From Triglochin maritima (taxonomy: Eukaryota; Streptophyta; Magnoliopsida; Alismatales; Juncaginaceae): DNA of 64,000 nucleotides. Positions 10,896 to 22,564 of this stretch are shown here, piece by piece; position 1 is the first letter of the stretch, and each line of letters begins with the position of its first letter. The position numbers were made by a program, and so were the translations under genes. Under the pieces are notes generated by a model, which did no database searches, was not told the origin of the DNA, and saw nothing but the letters and a program-made list of their open reading frames with translations. The stretch spans positions 947,501-1,011,500 of the forward strand of contig OY821777.1 of NCBI GenBank assembly GCA_963682175.1, given 5' to 3'.

Positions 10896-13800
10896 TTATA
10901 GATGAACTACAACTGCGACTATTGAGTGGATTATGGTGACGAGGATGAAGTTCGAATGGTAAATCAGATGAGAACCAGAAGCTTCAGTGGAGTTTGCTGA
11001 TGGTCCCAGGGCTGTGGCATTGGCGAAACTCCCATTCTTCCCACCACTGCAGACCAGCAAAATATTTGTAATTACATACAACAAATATGTGTATAGTCAT
11101 TTAGAAGTGAAAACCAATGTAACGAAAGTTACAGAGGAAGAAGACAGAAAAGCAAAATCAGAGATAATCAAAAGAATAGAATGGAGGGAAGTATACCTTC
11201 CAGGAAATATGCAAGTGTCATGGCCTGCAATATTAGAAAGATGGAAGTGGTTAATATCTAATAAGCAGCAAAAACAGACATTAAAATAGGTATTTGACCA
11301 AGGACATGGAACCACTGAATATCAACACAATATCGTAACATGACTAGTGACTGGTAAACCGCATGAAAGCGTGGCAATTTAATGGTTTAAAAGCATAAAA
11401 TATTGTTAATTTTTTGCCCCTTTGCAGGAGATCAATTTCAGATATTGTGTGGTAGAAATATCTTGTTTGGATACACAAACCACCAACATAAAATCTCAAA
11501 AACTGAAGCCGTACGATTTCTGACATACTGATGACAAATCAAACCTATATATGATTGGAAACTCAAAACTGACCAAGCATGAATCTACATTGGTTTGTTG
11601 TTCATGTCGATAAATCATAAGCAAGTCAATAATAAGACATCAGAATCATAACCCAAAGGCTAAAAATAAAATCTAAGTTATTTTCATGACTCACTTGGAT
11701 CAGTAGTAGTGATGGCAGCAACCCCATTGAAATAACAACTCCCAGAAGCCAACCCCATTTTATGATAGTAAGCATCGAATGCATAGGAAGCGTGGCTCTG
11801 AACATCATCCGGATCATAACACTTCTCTCCTTGCAAAAGATCCGAGCAGTCCACCTTCCCCGGTCCGCACGCCCAATCCAAAGCTGCCTGCAGCATCTTC
11901 TCGTCCGCTCCATCCTTTGCCACACAAAATGTCTCACTAGCCGTGTCATTTGCCAAAACCTGACCCGAACCGACCAAATCCAAGCTGTACACAGGCTTCC
12001 CGCTTCCATCGAAAAGACCCCAATTCTTCTCAGATATCGCACCTGGCTTCTGATCCTCATTGTACAGCTCGTAAATGAAGGCACTCACAGCCACACCTGG
12101 ATGCTTCGGCGTGCCAGTGTTGTTCAACACATGCCTAACAAGGTTGCTGTTGTAAGTGTTCGCATTTTGGAGAGTGGCGTCGAGCTCATTGGAGCCGCCT
12201 TTGGAGGGCCAGCCGGTTTCAAGTACGAGCACAGGTATGTTGGTAAAATTTAAATATGCCATTGCGAAGTAGGCTGCATCAACAACCGCATCGAAGACGT
12301 TGGTGTAGTGAAGGAGGGTGTTGGAGTCGACAGCTTCTTTGTTTGGAGGAAGAGGGCGGAAGAGGGCGTAGTCTAAGGGGATCACACCGTTGGATTGCAC
12401 GTAGTCGTAGTAAGGGTAGACGTTAAGCATTAGAGGGGAGTTTGTGGATTGGAGGAACTTCAGCATTGGCACCACCACTGGCTCCCACGATCGGTTGAAG
12501 AACGCCTGCAACAACAAAAATTACTTATCAATCTTGTTGTGTCGTATAGTGATCTTGTTAAAACAATCGTTTATACATCGTGATGAAGCTTCATTATGTT
12601 GACTCTAAGTTTTGAGATGAGCTACACGTGAGAAAGCAGAAACATCCTGTTTTTCTTCGAATTTTAGGAAACATGTTTTTGTTACTTGCGTTTACATAGC
12701 TCATTTACTAAAGTTAAATAACACCATGTTGTTTCTTTTAATGATGACTTTGAAACAGTATAGTGAAGCATCTAATATATATTCCATGTGAAGAGGAATA
12801 TGCTAATATGATGATTGAGAAAACAATATAATAGATAGTTCTGATAAAACATCGACTCTCACAAACCTTGAAGGGCATTCAACATTATTTTGAATTATAC
12901 AACATTATCCATCTCTAAACTATATGCTTTTCTTCATCTTAAACAGCAACATTCAAACTCATTATACCATGGGAAATTTGGTGATTGCTTTGTGGAAACA
13001 TTTTCAGATCATACAAGTTGATCACATGCATAAACTACCTTAAACTCAAATGAAACTAAAACAAATCTAGTTTTGTTTCATTAAGCATATACAATCATTT
13101 TTAAGTGTTGTGGGTATCGCTAACTCTAAACAACTATAGAATATGCTTTCATTCCAAACTGATATATCAAAGCAGGTTTAGTGCAAACCTTGGCAGACCA
13201 GAATAAGGCTAAAATGTTCCTAAATGACATTAGAAGAAGACAAAACTTTGGACTTAAGGTACTTGTTTAACATGCAATTAGGAGTGTTATTAGAACGGAA
13301 AGATCAGAAGTCATCAAAGTCCAAGAAACTTAGCTTGGCACGATCCCACAAGCCACCCTCAATAGAATGGGAGGGCATTATTCATTACATAATGGATTCT
13401 AATGCCCTCAAATGGGGCCTCGGGAGGGATCTTGATAGGACTAAACACAGCTAACTTAGTCAAAAACGTCACGTACCTAGCTAAGATTTTGCCAATCAAT
13501 ATCTCTAACTTCTGGCAATTTTAACTGCAAACTCACAACGGCATGTAATGCTTCCCAAAAAAAAACTTTCTCGTGGAGATTTCGAGTTGACCCCCCCCCC
13601 CCCCCCCCCCCCCCAATGCTCAAGCCTGGGTCATTACAAGTGACTTTAACCTAACTAGAGATGATACCGAAAGATCACACCCGAACCACAATGGTAGACC
13701 GAGTGCGAGGATGTTTGAAGCCTTCATTGGCAAACATGCATTAATTGATATTGGACCCTCCAACTTTCACTTCACTTGGACCAACTGCATTTACAACCCC

Positions 13801-16800
13801 CGATTCACTAGATTAGATGGCATCTTGGTGACCTAGTCTCCCAAGAATGGGAAGATAAGTTCCCTCTATCAACATTGTATCGGCCTACCGCGTACAACGT
13901 CAGACCATATCCCACTTGCCCTCCAAACCGACGATGAGCTAGTAACTCCAAAACCATTTAGGTTCAAAACTTCTGGATTGCCGATCCTAATATCACAGAT
14001 GTTATTCAACATACTATAGAAAAAAATCCTAACCTAAGGATATAATATTTGATTAAACATATTAAAAATGATATCAAAACACACATAAAGAACTCTAAAT
14101 CTGACCAACCAATGGTGGTGCTAAAAAATATTGAAAAGGACATTCTTGATCTAAACATCAAGGAGCAAGATATAGTCTCCCATGTCAGGAGAATATCACA
14201 TTAAAAAATTGATGTGAAATCATGAAGCTTCCTTAGAGGACAATGAGGTCGATTGGAATCCTCTCCTTACAAGTTAATGGACACACCACATACTCACAGA
14301 CTTTAATCAAGCAAGAAATTATGAGTATTCATGGAAAGATTCAACACGGGCAAGGGATTTAAATTCCTCTATGATGGGACTTAATCATCAATAAAAAATT
14401 GATGAGTCTTCAAAACTAATTGAGGCCTTTACTAAAGACGAAATCAAGAAAGCTACCTTCGAACGACCCAGATGGCTTTAACTTGTATTTCTTTCAACAA
14501 ATGTGGATAGATATTAGGCACCTGGCAAATATGTTTGTAAGATTCCAAGCGAAATGATAACACGTCATGAGTTTAACGGCCTAAACAAATGCCATATAGC
14601 TCTAATTCCCAAAAAGTCAAAGTTGAAACAGTTAAGGACCTACGACCAATATCTCTTTTAAACATCTACAAAATAATTGTGAAAGCTTTGGCCACTAGAC
14701 TATCAATGGCCCTCAACAAAACTATTTTGCTCTCACCAAATGCTTTCCTTAAAGGCTGCCAGATAATGGATACCATAATTGTGGCTACTTAAACCACACA
14801 AAAAAGGTTTAATACTCAAGTTATATTTTGAGTAGGCATTTGATAAATTTTTAACAAGAGACAAACTTAAGAAAAAGGAATCAACACAGACCCTAATTGT
14901 CCCATCTGTGGAATCCAACTCGAGACCATACAACACTAGTTTTATGAATGTGAATTTGCATGCCTATTTTGGGATAGAACTTTCACAATTGATCTTAATA
15001 TATAATTCGTGGCAATAATAATACATTCTGTCAGAGTGTTCTAAATCAAATAACCGAATCTTTCGTGGAATATCTTTGTCCCTAGATTTGTTGTGTAAAA
15101 ATATTTTCAGCTTGATGGAACTTTGGTTAGGTACTCTTAAACGATCGGGTCAAACACTTCAGCAGCCCCAGAGCTTCAAGAGAGCTCGAACTCTTGCTTT
15201 GGGAGCTGCTTCCTCAGGCTTCTCACCAATGCAGCTGGACCCTCCGACATTCAATGCTCTACCTCTGGTGAACCATCCAGCCATCACTGTTTGTGCTGCC
15301 AATAGTGACGGTCGCATCTCATCTTCTGAAAGTGAAATTCAACACATTCAGGAGGCATATAGAATCATGGTTGTAGAGCAGGAACGTGAAGATCATGTCC
15401 ATGAGTTGGAGCTGGAGCATGTGGCGAGGATCAGAGAGTTTGAGGAGTTTGGGATAATACGCCCAAGCCCAGTTTCTGATGAGAGCTAGATCTGATGCTA
15501 GCGGACTAGATATACAAATCTATCTGATATCCTTATGTTCTTGAGTATGCGTATCTGGAAACTGTACTAGAATAAGCACTCTATGTTCTGTAAGACTTGT
15601 GGATCACGGCTGAACCAATCTATTTTAAGCTAATATAGTAGTAATATATGAATGCTTTCAACAAAAGAAGTTATATGCAAACCATACCACAAAACCAAGC
15701 ATCATTACCTGTGAGGGAGGGAAGGAGTCAAGGATAACAGACGAGGAATGGGCAGTAGAAACCTTGATCTGCTTATCGAGATTGGCTGCCACAAGCGCTG
15801 AGTGCACAAACTTCATTGCAGACACAAGAACAAGAGCAGCATTGGGGAGTGTTGTCAGAACCTCGGTACCAACAACAACCACAGATATGTTCACCGTGGG
15901 GACGTGGGCCACGATGTTTTTCGCAACCCAATTAGCTGCGGTAACGTTGGACTGCCCAATGCCGAGGAGCTGCTCATTGGGCACGGACACGACCACATCG
16001 ATGTCAGTCTTTGCCAGTGCCGTCAACATGGCAGTGTCAGCGTCATACAGGCGAATGTGGCGGAGCTGTTGGGTTTTGAGGAGGGACACCACTTGGGTCG
16101 GTGACGGCATGTCGGAGAGCGACGTTCCGATGTTCACTCCGATGAACGCCTCTGTAAATGTTCGTTGTTATGAAAACATGTTTTATCTTGTAATGTAAGG
16201 TGATTTTGGTTGACTATAGCTAAAAAATAAAATGGAACATACATACTTGAATAAATTACCACATTAACTAAATCGAAACAAAATCTAATATAAAAATGTT
16301 AACAAGTGAAGAAAACAAGTAATCGTAAGGAAATGTACATAAAATCCAACATTTTCCCAGCAACTCATGACATGAAGTGGGGCATAGATTAGCGGAATGT
16401 ACGGGAAAATGCTGAGTTACGCCTGGTTGGTTAGAATGTTTTGGCGAAAACAGCATAGAAGGTTGTTAACGGAAGAACACAACCATTTGAACCGTAAATT
16501 AACAAAAAAGTAGTCTTGTAGGAGTTACTGTGATTTGCTAAATTGAGTTTAGCTTTGCCACTATTTTTGGAACAAATTTACTTTTAACACATTTATGACC
16601 ACTTCAACAAGTTCCATTGTTCCAACTAAAACATGCATTCTCACAGCTTCATGTGTGTCATAATTTTATATACATTGACAATACATTTTTATGCTTGGAC
16701 TGGGAAGAAGGCAAAAGAGACCAAGGTGGTGGGACATTGGAGTGACACAGCAGATAATGCACCCACTATTTATTTATTATTATTCCAAATAGATTATAGA

Positions 16801-17455
16801 TGCTGGTATTATTAGATATTTTGCCCATCAACTATATCTGTGGAAAATGACATGCCAAGCACAAGTTGACCATTTGACGAAGAAATTAAGGGTGTTGTGT
16901 CCATTAGACAAAACACACTAGTCATCCATTTCCTTTACCCTCTGGTCCACCATGTGTGTCAGAAGTCAAAACAAATCCACAGACTGCAGTAATAAATGAG
17001 AAAAATTACCCAAAATAAATTCAAATTTCTAACTTAAAAAAGGTAGACCAACTACAGACTTCAGAGTTCTTCAGAGTATAGGAGTATATAGCAAGACCAA
17101 CAAAACAGGTGGGTCAAAATTTAAGCCCATTAAATGCAAAAGTTAGAATGAACATTACTATTCCTAACACAAAACACTATTCCTGAAACAAAATATTCAC
17201 ATTTTTTATCATAAAAAAAATTAACAATCTGCATCACTCCAACAACTAAGCAACATTATTATTACTTTATTAGTACCCAGAAAAAAAAATATAACACAAA
17301 CAAACCCAACTCTAAAAAAAATCTCAAAACTTGAAACAAAAACAGTGCAAGATCCATCCATTTTTGGGTCAACCAAACCAACAAAAAGAGGACTAACCAT
17401 TTTCAGCAAAAGTCCCGGAAGCTCCCAAGAGCAAGAGGAGAAAGAAGAAAACCAT
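10896..17455 (-). CDS. Glucan endo-1,3-beta-glucosidase (GH17, X8, GPI-anchored)
   Basis: Minus-strand exons, in order: 17455-17398, 16151-15709, 12505-11695, 11224-11197 (28 nt) and 11046-10896, giving 496 aa. The enzyme hydrolyses beta-1,3-glucan (callose) at the cell surface. Residues 1-17 are a signal peptide (FFFLLLLLGAS). Residues 20-~340 form the GH17 domain. The family's general acid is Glu116 (VVVGTEVLT, with Thr where Asn is usual) and the nucleophile is Glu263 (LVLETGWPSKGG). Residues ~355-440 form the X8/CBM43 domain (TFCVAKDG, LDWACGPGKVDC) with conserved cysteines. After a Ser/Asn-rich linker, the C terminus is hydrophobic (FILVTIIHSIVAVVVHL), as for a GPI signal. Length and intron pattern fit the E13 family, Arabidopsis glucosidase 3 group (At2g01630-like). 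Intron 1 is 1.2 kb and intron 2 is 3.2 kb with an antisense LINE relic. Confidence 0.95.
13591..13614. repeat. Poly-C tract, 24 bases
   Basis: An uninterrupted run of 24 C lies in intron 2 of the glucanase gene, immediately before the recognisable LINE endonuclease remnant. Lengths of such tracts are often misjudged in sequencing. Confidence 0.9.
13615..15060 (+). pseudogene. Degenerate L1-type LINE fragment in glucanase intron 2
   Basis: Translation of 13615-13960 gives the end of an AP-endonuclease domain: WVITSDFNLTRD, a LDGILVT block and SDHIPLAL, the family's conserved Asp-His region. About 14580-14790 gives reverse-transcriptase motifs (DLRPISLLNIYKIIVKALATRL, with NAFLKG further on). 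About 14880-15000 gives the zinc-binding tail typical of plant LINEs (CPICGIQLETIQH). The pieces are in several frames with stops and large deletions, so the copy is old and dead. It is antisense to the host gene. Confidence 0.8.
15076..15489 (+). other. Unexplained 137-codon open frame downstream of the LINE relic
   Basis: From about 15130 base composition rises above the surrounding AT-rich intron, and a frame stays open for 137 codons. The predicted residues include a Glu-rich, possibly helical end (VVEQEREDHVHELELEHVARIREFEEFG). I do not recognise the family. It may be the 3' end of the LINE, a captured gene fragment, or chance. It lies antisense within an intron, so an independent gene is unlikely but not excluded. 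Confidence 0.3.
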
Positions 17456-18118
17456 TTGCAAGTGATGAGAGTCGGTTAGATTTGGTTGGAATACTAAACT
17501 TAAACTACACTCCAAGTAGTTGCTGTTGAAGCTGAAGTTGGTCTTAGTTGAGGAGGGAATTATGAGAGAAAAAAGCGAGTTCTATGATGAATAGTAGAAC
17601 AGGGCACGAATCACGTGGGGTGTCAGAAAATGGACGGTTGAGATGGAGCGATGGGGATGGGGTGTTGAGGGCGTTGTAGCCGTTGGTTTGGAATTCGATG
17701 GTGTCTTGGGAGTGTCGAAAGAAATGGAGAATCCGCTGCACGAGGACAGGAGAGAGGGATGTCCTTTCGAGACGTGGAATACAGCTGCTATCCAACGGTC
17801 TTTTTTTTTTGTTAAGTACAAAATTCTTGTTCGAATTAAGTTAATTACATTAAGTTATATTTAATTACATATCGTTGTTTTTCAACTTCGTAAAACTACT
17901 TAAATCATCCGTAAAGATTATCATTTTGTTCTTCTACCCTTTTTACTTATACAACTCTTCATTTCACTCTCCTAATACCACTTTCTCTTCATATTACACT
18001 TATAATCACCATAAAAAATGTCTCGGATGCCAGGAAAAGAACCCGCAGACGCCTCGGATTACTCAAATCTGGTAAATTGCCTTGTTTAGTGTGTTTTTAA
18101 AAAAAAATGGGTAAGGAA
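17456..18118. other. Upstream region of the glucanase gene
   Basis: This should hold the minus-strand promoter and 5' leader of the glucanase gene. A T10 run lies near 17802. No coding segment and no certain TATA box were recognised. From about 17820 the sequence becomes the AT-rich edge of the transposon island. Confidence 0.4.
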
Positions 18119-18312
18119 TTAAGTTAATAATTAGTTTAATTATTTTAGTAAGGAATTATTAATTATAAATTGTGATAATTGCTAAATAAATTGATTATTA
18201 AGTTAATAATTAGTTGCGTACGCTTTTAGTAAAGCATTATTGATTATAACTTGTGGTAATTGCTAAATAAATTGATTGTTAAGTTAATAATTAGTTTAAT
18301 TATTTTAGTAAA
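18119..18312. repeat. Tandem repeat, ~80-bp AT-rich unit, ~2.4 copies
   Basis: The block ttaagttaataattagtt recurs at 18119, 18198 and 18279 (79 and 81 bp apart), followed in the first two copies by a shared tail (aattgctaaataaattgatt). It lies directly upstream of the PMD pseudogene. Confidence 0.85.
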
Positions 18313-18349
18313 TTCATTAACAAAAATTTATTTTTAAAATTGAATTAAT

Positions 18350-20640
18350 AGTCATCGGGTTACCGTGGAGGAAAAGAGAAATCAATTCTCTTACGCGCGG
18401 TACATAGTATAGTAGATGAATCAGGCCCTCATCCACGTAGACGGGGTATTTCTGCTTCAGTTAGGAGAGAGAGATCTTTTACGTCGTCGTCAGACACCTG
18501 AGGATTTTTTCGACGACGATGATGATTCAGATGAGTTAAGGAGTCACGACGAGAGTGACGATGGGGGCCGGTATAGCTTCGAGTCACAGCTTGGAACCGA
18601 ATATGCATGAGAAAAATTCTCTGGAATAATTCGGACGAACCACGCCTTCGCTTCGGTCGACCGTTGACCCACGAAAATTTCTCCTGGCGCACATTCATCG
18701 GACGACCGTGTATCATTCAGTCTACCGAAAATATTCTTTCTCGGTTGACCATTCACACTCGGTTAACCGAACTCAATTGTCCAGGCACTCCAGACAATTT
18801 CGGTCAACCAATTGTGTTTACCCGTTCCCCGTTCGGTTGACCGTTCCGAAGACACCCCACCCCGGTCGACCGAACCTTAAACGGTTTACCGTGTTTCACC
18901 CCGATTTTGCCTTTGTCAAATTTTGGATTTATTTCCAACAAAATTTGATCTTTTGGGGTTTTTAGCAAATTCATATTTTATGTAGTATATTATCCTATGT
19001 AATATTAAATTATTACACCTCATAATATACACACATCATATGAATTTGTTATGATTCTAATTATGTCAATTCTCATGACATATTGATTTTATTCGTTCAC
19101 CACATGTGTCCAGTTTTCACATGAAACCCGACACATCATATGAACTAAAAATCAAGCTTCTTGTTTCCCAGTTTTGTGGTGTGACCTATACGAGGATCTA
19201 AGCTAAATTACAGCGATATTAAACACTTAATATCTCAAACTATAAGTGGTATCTAGCTACACATTATAGTTACCCAGTTAGCATAGATGTCTTTGTTCCA
19301 CTCGAACTAAACACGATCCATTTAGTGATGTAAGTGCACCACTTGTGTCCGTCCCTTGCCTCATGATATTAAGAATATATACAAAGTAGAAATGTGTCAC
19401 ATTTGTATTATATTCATTTCTTAATCTCTTTAAGCTAATTATAACTATGTAACTTAACTCAAGTTAAATTCTGCACATTATAATTTTGTTTTATCAAGAG
19501 ACCACTAATATCATCAATCAATTAAGAGGGGCAACGATAATCGTTTGACTAACTATCCTTTTCCAGCACAAGTCATGTTCAACCAACTATTGTCTTTATC
19601 ACTATACTAATTGATAGTTTTTGACAATAATCAAATTAAACACTTATTGAGTGAAAATATATAAGTCTTTTATCTTAGAATCCAAGACACAGTAAAACAT
19701 TAATGACACGAAACACAATTCAATAATGTTTTACTTTTTATGTCTATTCAATACATAAAAGTAATATTTTCCTCTTTTATATACTCGTGTCGTCAATTAT
19801 TTGTAGAACTACAATAATCAATGACCAACACGACAATCTTATCTCGGTGATTAATGTTCCATGTTAATTACCATGATTGTGAATAAAATTTGATTTATGT
19901 AAACCATTATCTTTTAGATCTCTACGGTTAAGGACCAAGCGTCTCTTCTTTAACACTTCCAAAAGATGAATATCATAATCAAGTAACAAAATGTTTGCAC
20001 ATCCAATTCATAATAATTGACATATAAAAGTAAAAACTTTTAGAACACATTACTTTCAGTTATTCGTTATAGGGATATCACAGAGCATTATTTACCTGAT
20101 CGCGTGTTACGTCAGTTAGGTTGCGTTCAGGTGATCCCGATTGACATCCCGACGCCCGAGCATTCAGTACAGTCTGCGATTGACGTCAGGCATAACGTTT
20201 CGTTCGTGGAATCGGTTTGGAGGACATTTCTGAGAGTAGGATGACTTCACCTAGATGGTCTGAGTCGTAGTCGCGACCCCTCCACTTATGATGCAGATTA
20301 ATTGCAGTGGTTCAGTAGTTGCTCACATCAACTTATCGTACGCGGTATCATTCCGAGACTAGAGAGACCACTGGATATGACATATGCCGATGCGGTAAGT
20401 TTATCTAATTTAATTTGTAATTGTAATTTATATTTTGTTTTTATTGTTAATGTACGCTAATTTTTATGTTACATACAGTGGATGAGTAAGGCGATACGGT
20501 ATACGCAGATGTTCTTGCAACAGAGAGACGGGATGCCGACTGAGGATACGAGACTTGCATGTACAGATTGGGATCGCCTCATCGAGGATTGGAACGGCCA
20601 GTTGGGTATTTTAGACCATGATTCGGATGCTGAGCTCTAG
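18350..20640 (+). pseudogene. Plant-mobile-domain (PMD) protein pseudogene, LTR-interrupted
   Basis: About 20059-20396 translates as YRDITEHYLPDRVLRQLGCV, then IPIDIPTPEHSV and SVWRTFLR. A donor at 20397 and an acceptor ending at about 20479 join it to an exon beginning WMSKAIRYTQMFLQQRDG and ending at 20640. This fits the PMD/MAIN-like family, which is found as host genes and inside MULE and Gypsy elements. An acidic Arg-rich piece at ~18360-18600 may be another part of the same protein. An LTR fragment (18602-20058) separates the two, and stops interrupt the frame (after FLRVG, and before LQWFSSC). Not functional. Confidence 0.6.
18602..20058 (+). mobile_element. Family B LTR, 5'-truncated, older copy
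   Basis: From about 18900 this matches the complete family B LTR at 27351-29398 over ~1.1 kb; shared blocks include ttttgtggtgtgacctat and ggtatctagctacacattata. It ends in ...ACTTTCA at 20058. The first ~650 bp of the family are missing. Its palindrome array (18654-18872) keeps two intact CGGTCGACCG sites (18654, 18863); the others are altered, mostly at CpG positions (cggttgacca, cggttaaccg, cggtcaacca, cggttgaccg, cggtttaccg). No internal retrotransposon genes adjoin it. The left border is approximate. Confidence 0.75.
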
Positions 20641-20730
20641 TTGACTTGCTCTTACTATCGTTTTATTATATGTTGCAATGTTACTACATTTGTTGGTATT
20701 TGTTTATGCTTATCTGTGTACTCTTATTAT

Positions 20731-20842
20731 TTATTTCTCACGAACATATCTTCTACTTATTTCTTTGACTATCGTATTTTTAATACTTATTTCTCACGAA
20801 CATATCTTCTACTTATTTCTTTAGATATCATATTTTTAATAC
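20731..20842. repeat. 56-bp tandem duplication
   Basis: The block ttatttctcacgaacatatc begins at 20731 and again at 20787, with matching sequence following. It lies just after the PMD exon. No function is apparent. Confidence 0.85.
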
Positions 20843-22564
20843 TTAAATTTAAAATCTGGTAAAAGAACAACACGATATAAGTACAAATACACGATACATT
20901 ATATATTACAAATTAAATCAAAATGTACTACGTAACCGTTCCAATACGGCATCCTACTTTCGTACTGATCCTCCCATCCAACAACACTCTCATCTCGCAT
21001 TTGATACCACAATGTCGTTATAAGAGGTACTGGGAAATCATCAGCTAATTCCAAACGAAAAAAATGTTTGTTTGTAACTCCCTAAACGAGCAATGATCAA
21101 CTCTTTGATAGGCCTCGTCATGGCAGACGAACTCTCCCAATGTAGCACAGTAAGACACGGGAACAACGAACCATCCGTTCCCATTGAGAAATACATGACC
21201 GCACACTTGTAAAAATTAGCAATCGGGAACAAGTCGACTCAAACCTCCATATAATGATCCTCGCCACAAGCTCCCCCGCCCCAATCAATTCGTCGACGAG
21301 TCTCTCCCACATTGCCGAAATAGACACTCTCATAAATAGGATGTGCACCTATCTTATCAAAAATCGGACGACGTGCGTACGACCAGTTGTCTTGACCACC
21401 ATGAAAGACACTGACAACACATCGAAATCCACAGTTGCCATCAGCACGTACGTCATTCCACATCTTCAGAAATGGTAAAATGATTCCTGGCAGTCTATCA
21501 ACATATGGGAAGTTATCAACGACAGTCCGTCCAGACACTGTAAGATAGAGAAATAGCAATTCATTGAAACAACAAAATTAGGAGATAATCTATTCAACCC
21601 TATCTAGATTAGTGATATATATTAAATAACAACAAATATATCGTTATACCAGATCTTGTGCCCGTGTTCACAGATGATCGAGACGAATTGGAAGATCGAC
21701 CACGACCCCTGCTCCCATTACTGACAGACAGACCACGACATCGCTCAGCATACTCGAAGGCACTCGGGTCCCGACATGTCGAATTTCCCCTAGGTCGACC
21801 TCGTACCTTAGTATTTTCTACGGGTTCTGCATAGTTCGACTAATCGAGGTGTAACTATTCGTATAAAATACGAGAGGCACTACGAATTATTATAGGGTCG
21901 CTCTCCAAAATCTAATCAACGAGCTTCCGAAAATGCTCGATGTCTTGTGTTGACTGATCCACAAACTCTGACATCTGAACTCCTTCTCCAATGACAAGTG
22001 TTTTCCAGAATGGATGGATCTGCTCTAAATAAATTCCATCACATGACGCAAAACACTCGTACATGGTGCAGGCACAAGGAATCTCATGTGATTTCAGAAA
22101 AGCACACCCGCAACGATATTCAACTTCATTACCTAAGTCATGCATTCTCTTCAACTCCTGAGTCAATAACGACAAGCAGCGATGCGAAACTCGGTCATTT
22201 ATATGCTGAAACAAAGGACCTATGTAGTTTGCCAAATTTCGACGTCTCGAATCTTCAAGAAAGTTCCGAATATTCGTCAACTGCATTTCAATAGCCGAGT
22301 TCACGCGGTCGAAAAAGAGTGTTGAGAGCGGCAGCTGATGCAGTGATCTACTCTTTCAGAGCCGAATGTGCACTTTTCACCTTGTAGTTCGTAGTATTGC
22401 CGAAATGAAGAACTTTATTCGTCCAATTCAACACAAACTTTTCTTTATGCACCAACCATGTGTCTTCCAATTACTCCGTGAGCACTGGCCAGGACTTAAA
22501 AGATTTTTTTAGATTACAGACTGATCTATCATAATTCGTCTGTGAATCAGAAACCATAACTCTA

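Noticed and set aside
11762..12253. 163-codon plus-strand open frame
   Set aside because: Antisense shadow of glucanase exon 3, which carries the GH17 and X8 motifs on the minus strand.
15764..16198. 144-codon plus-strand open frame
   Set aside because: Antisense shadow of glucanase exon 2.
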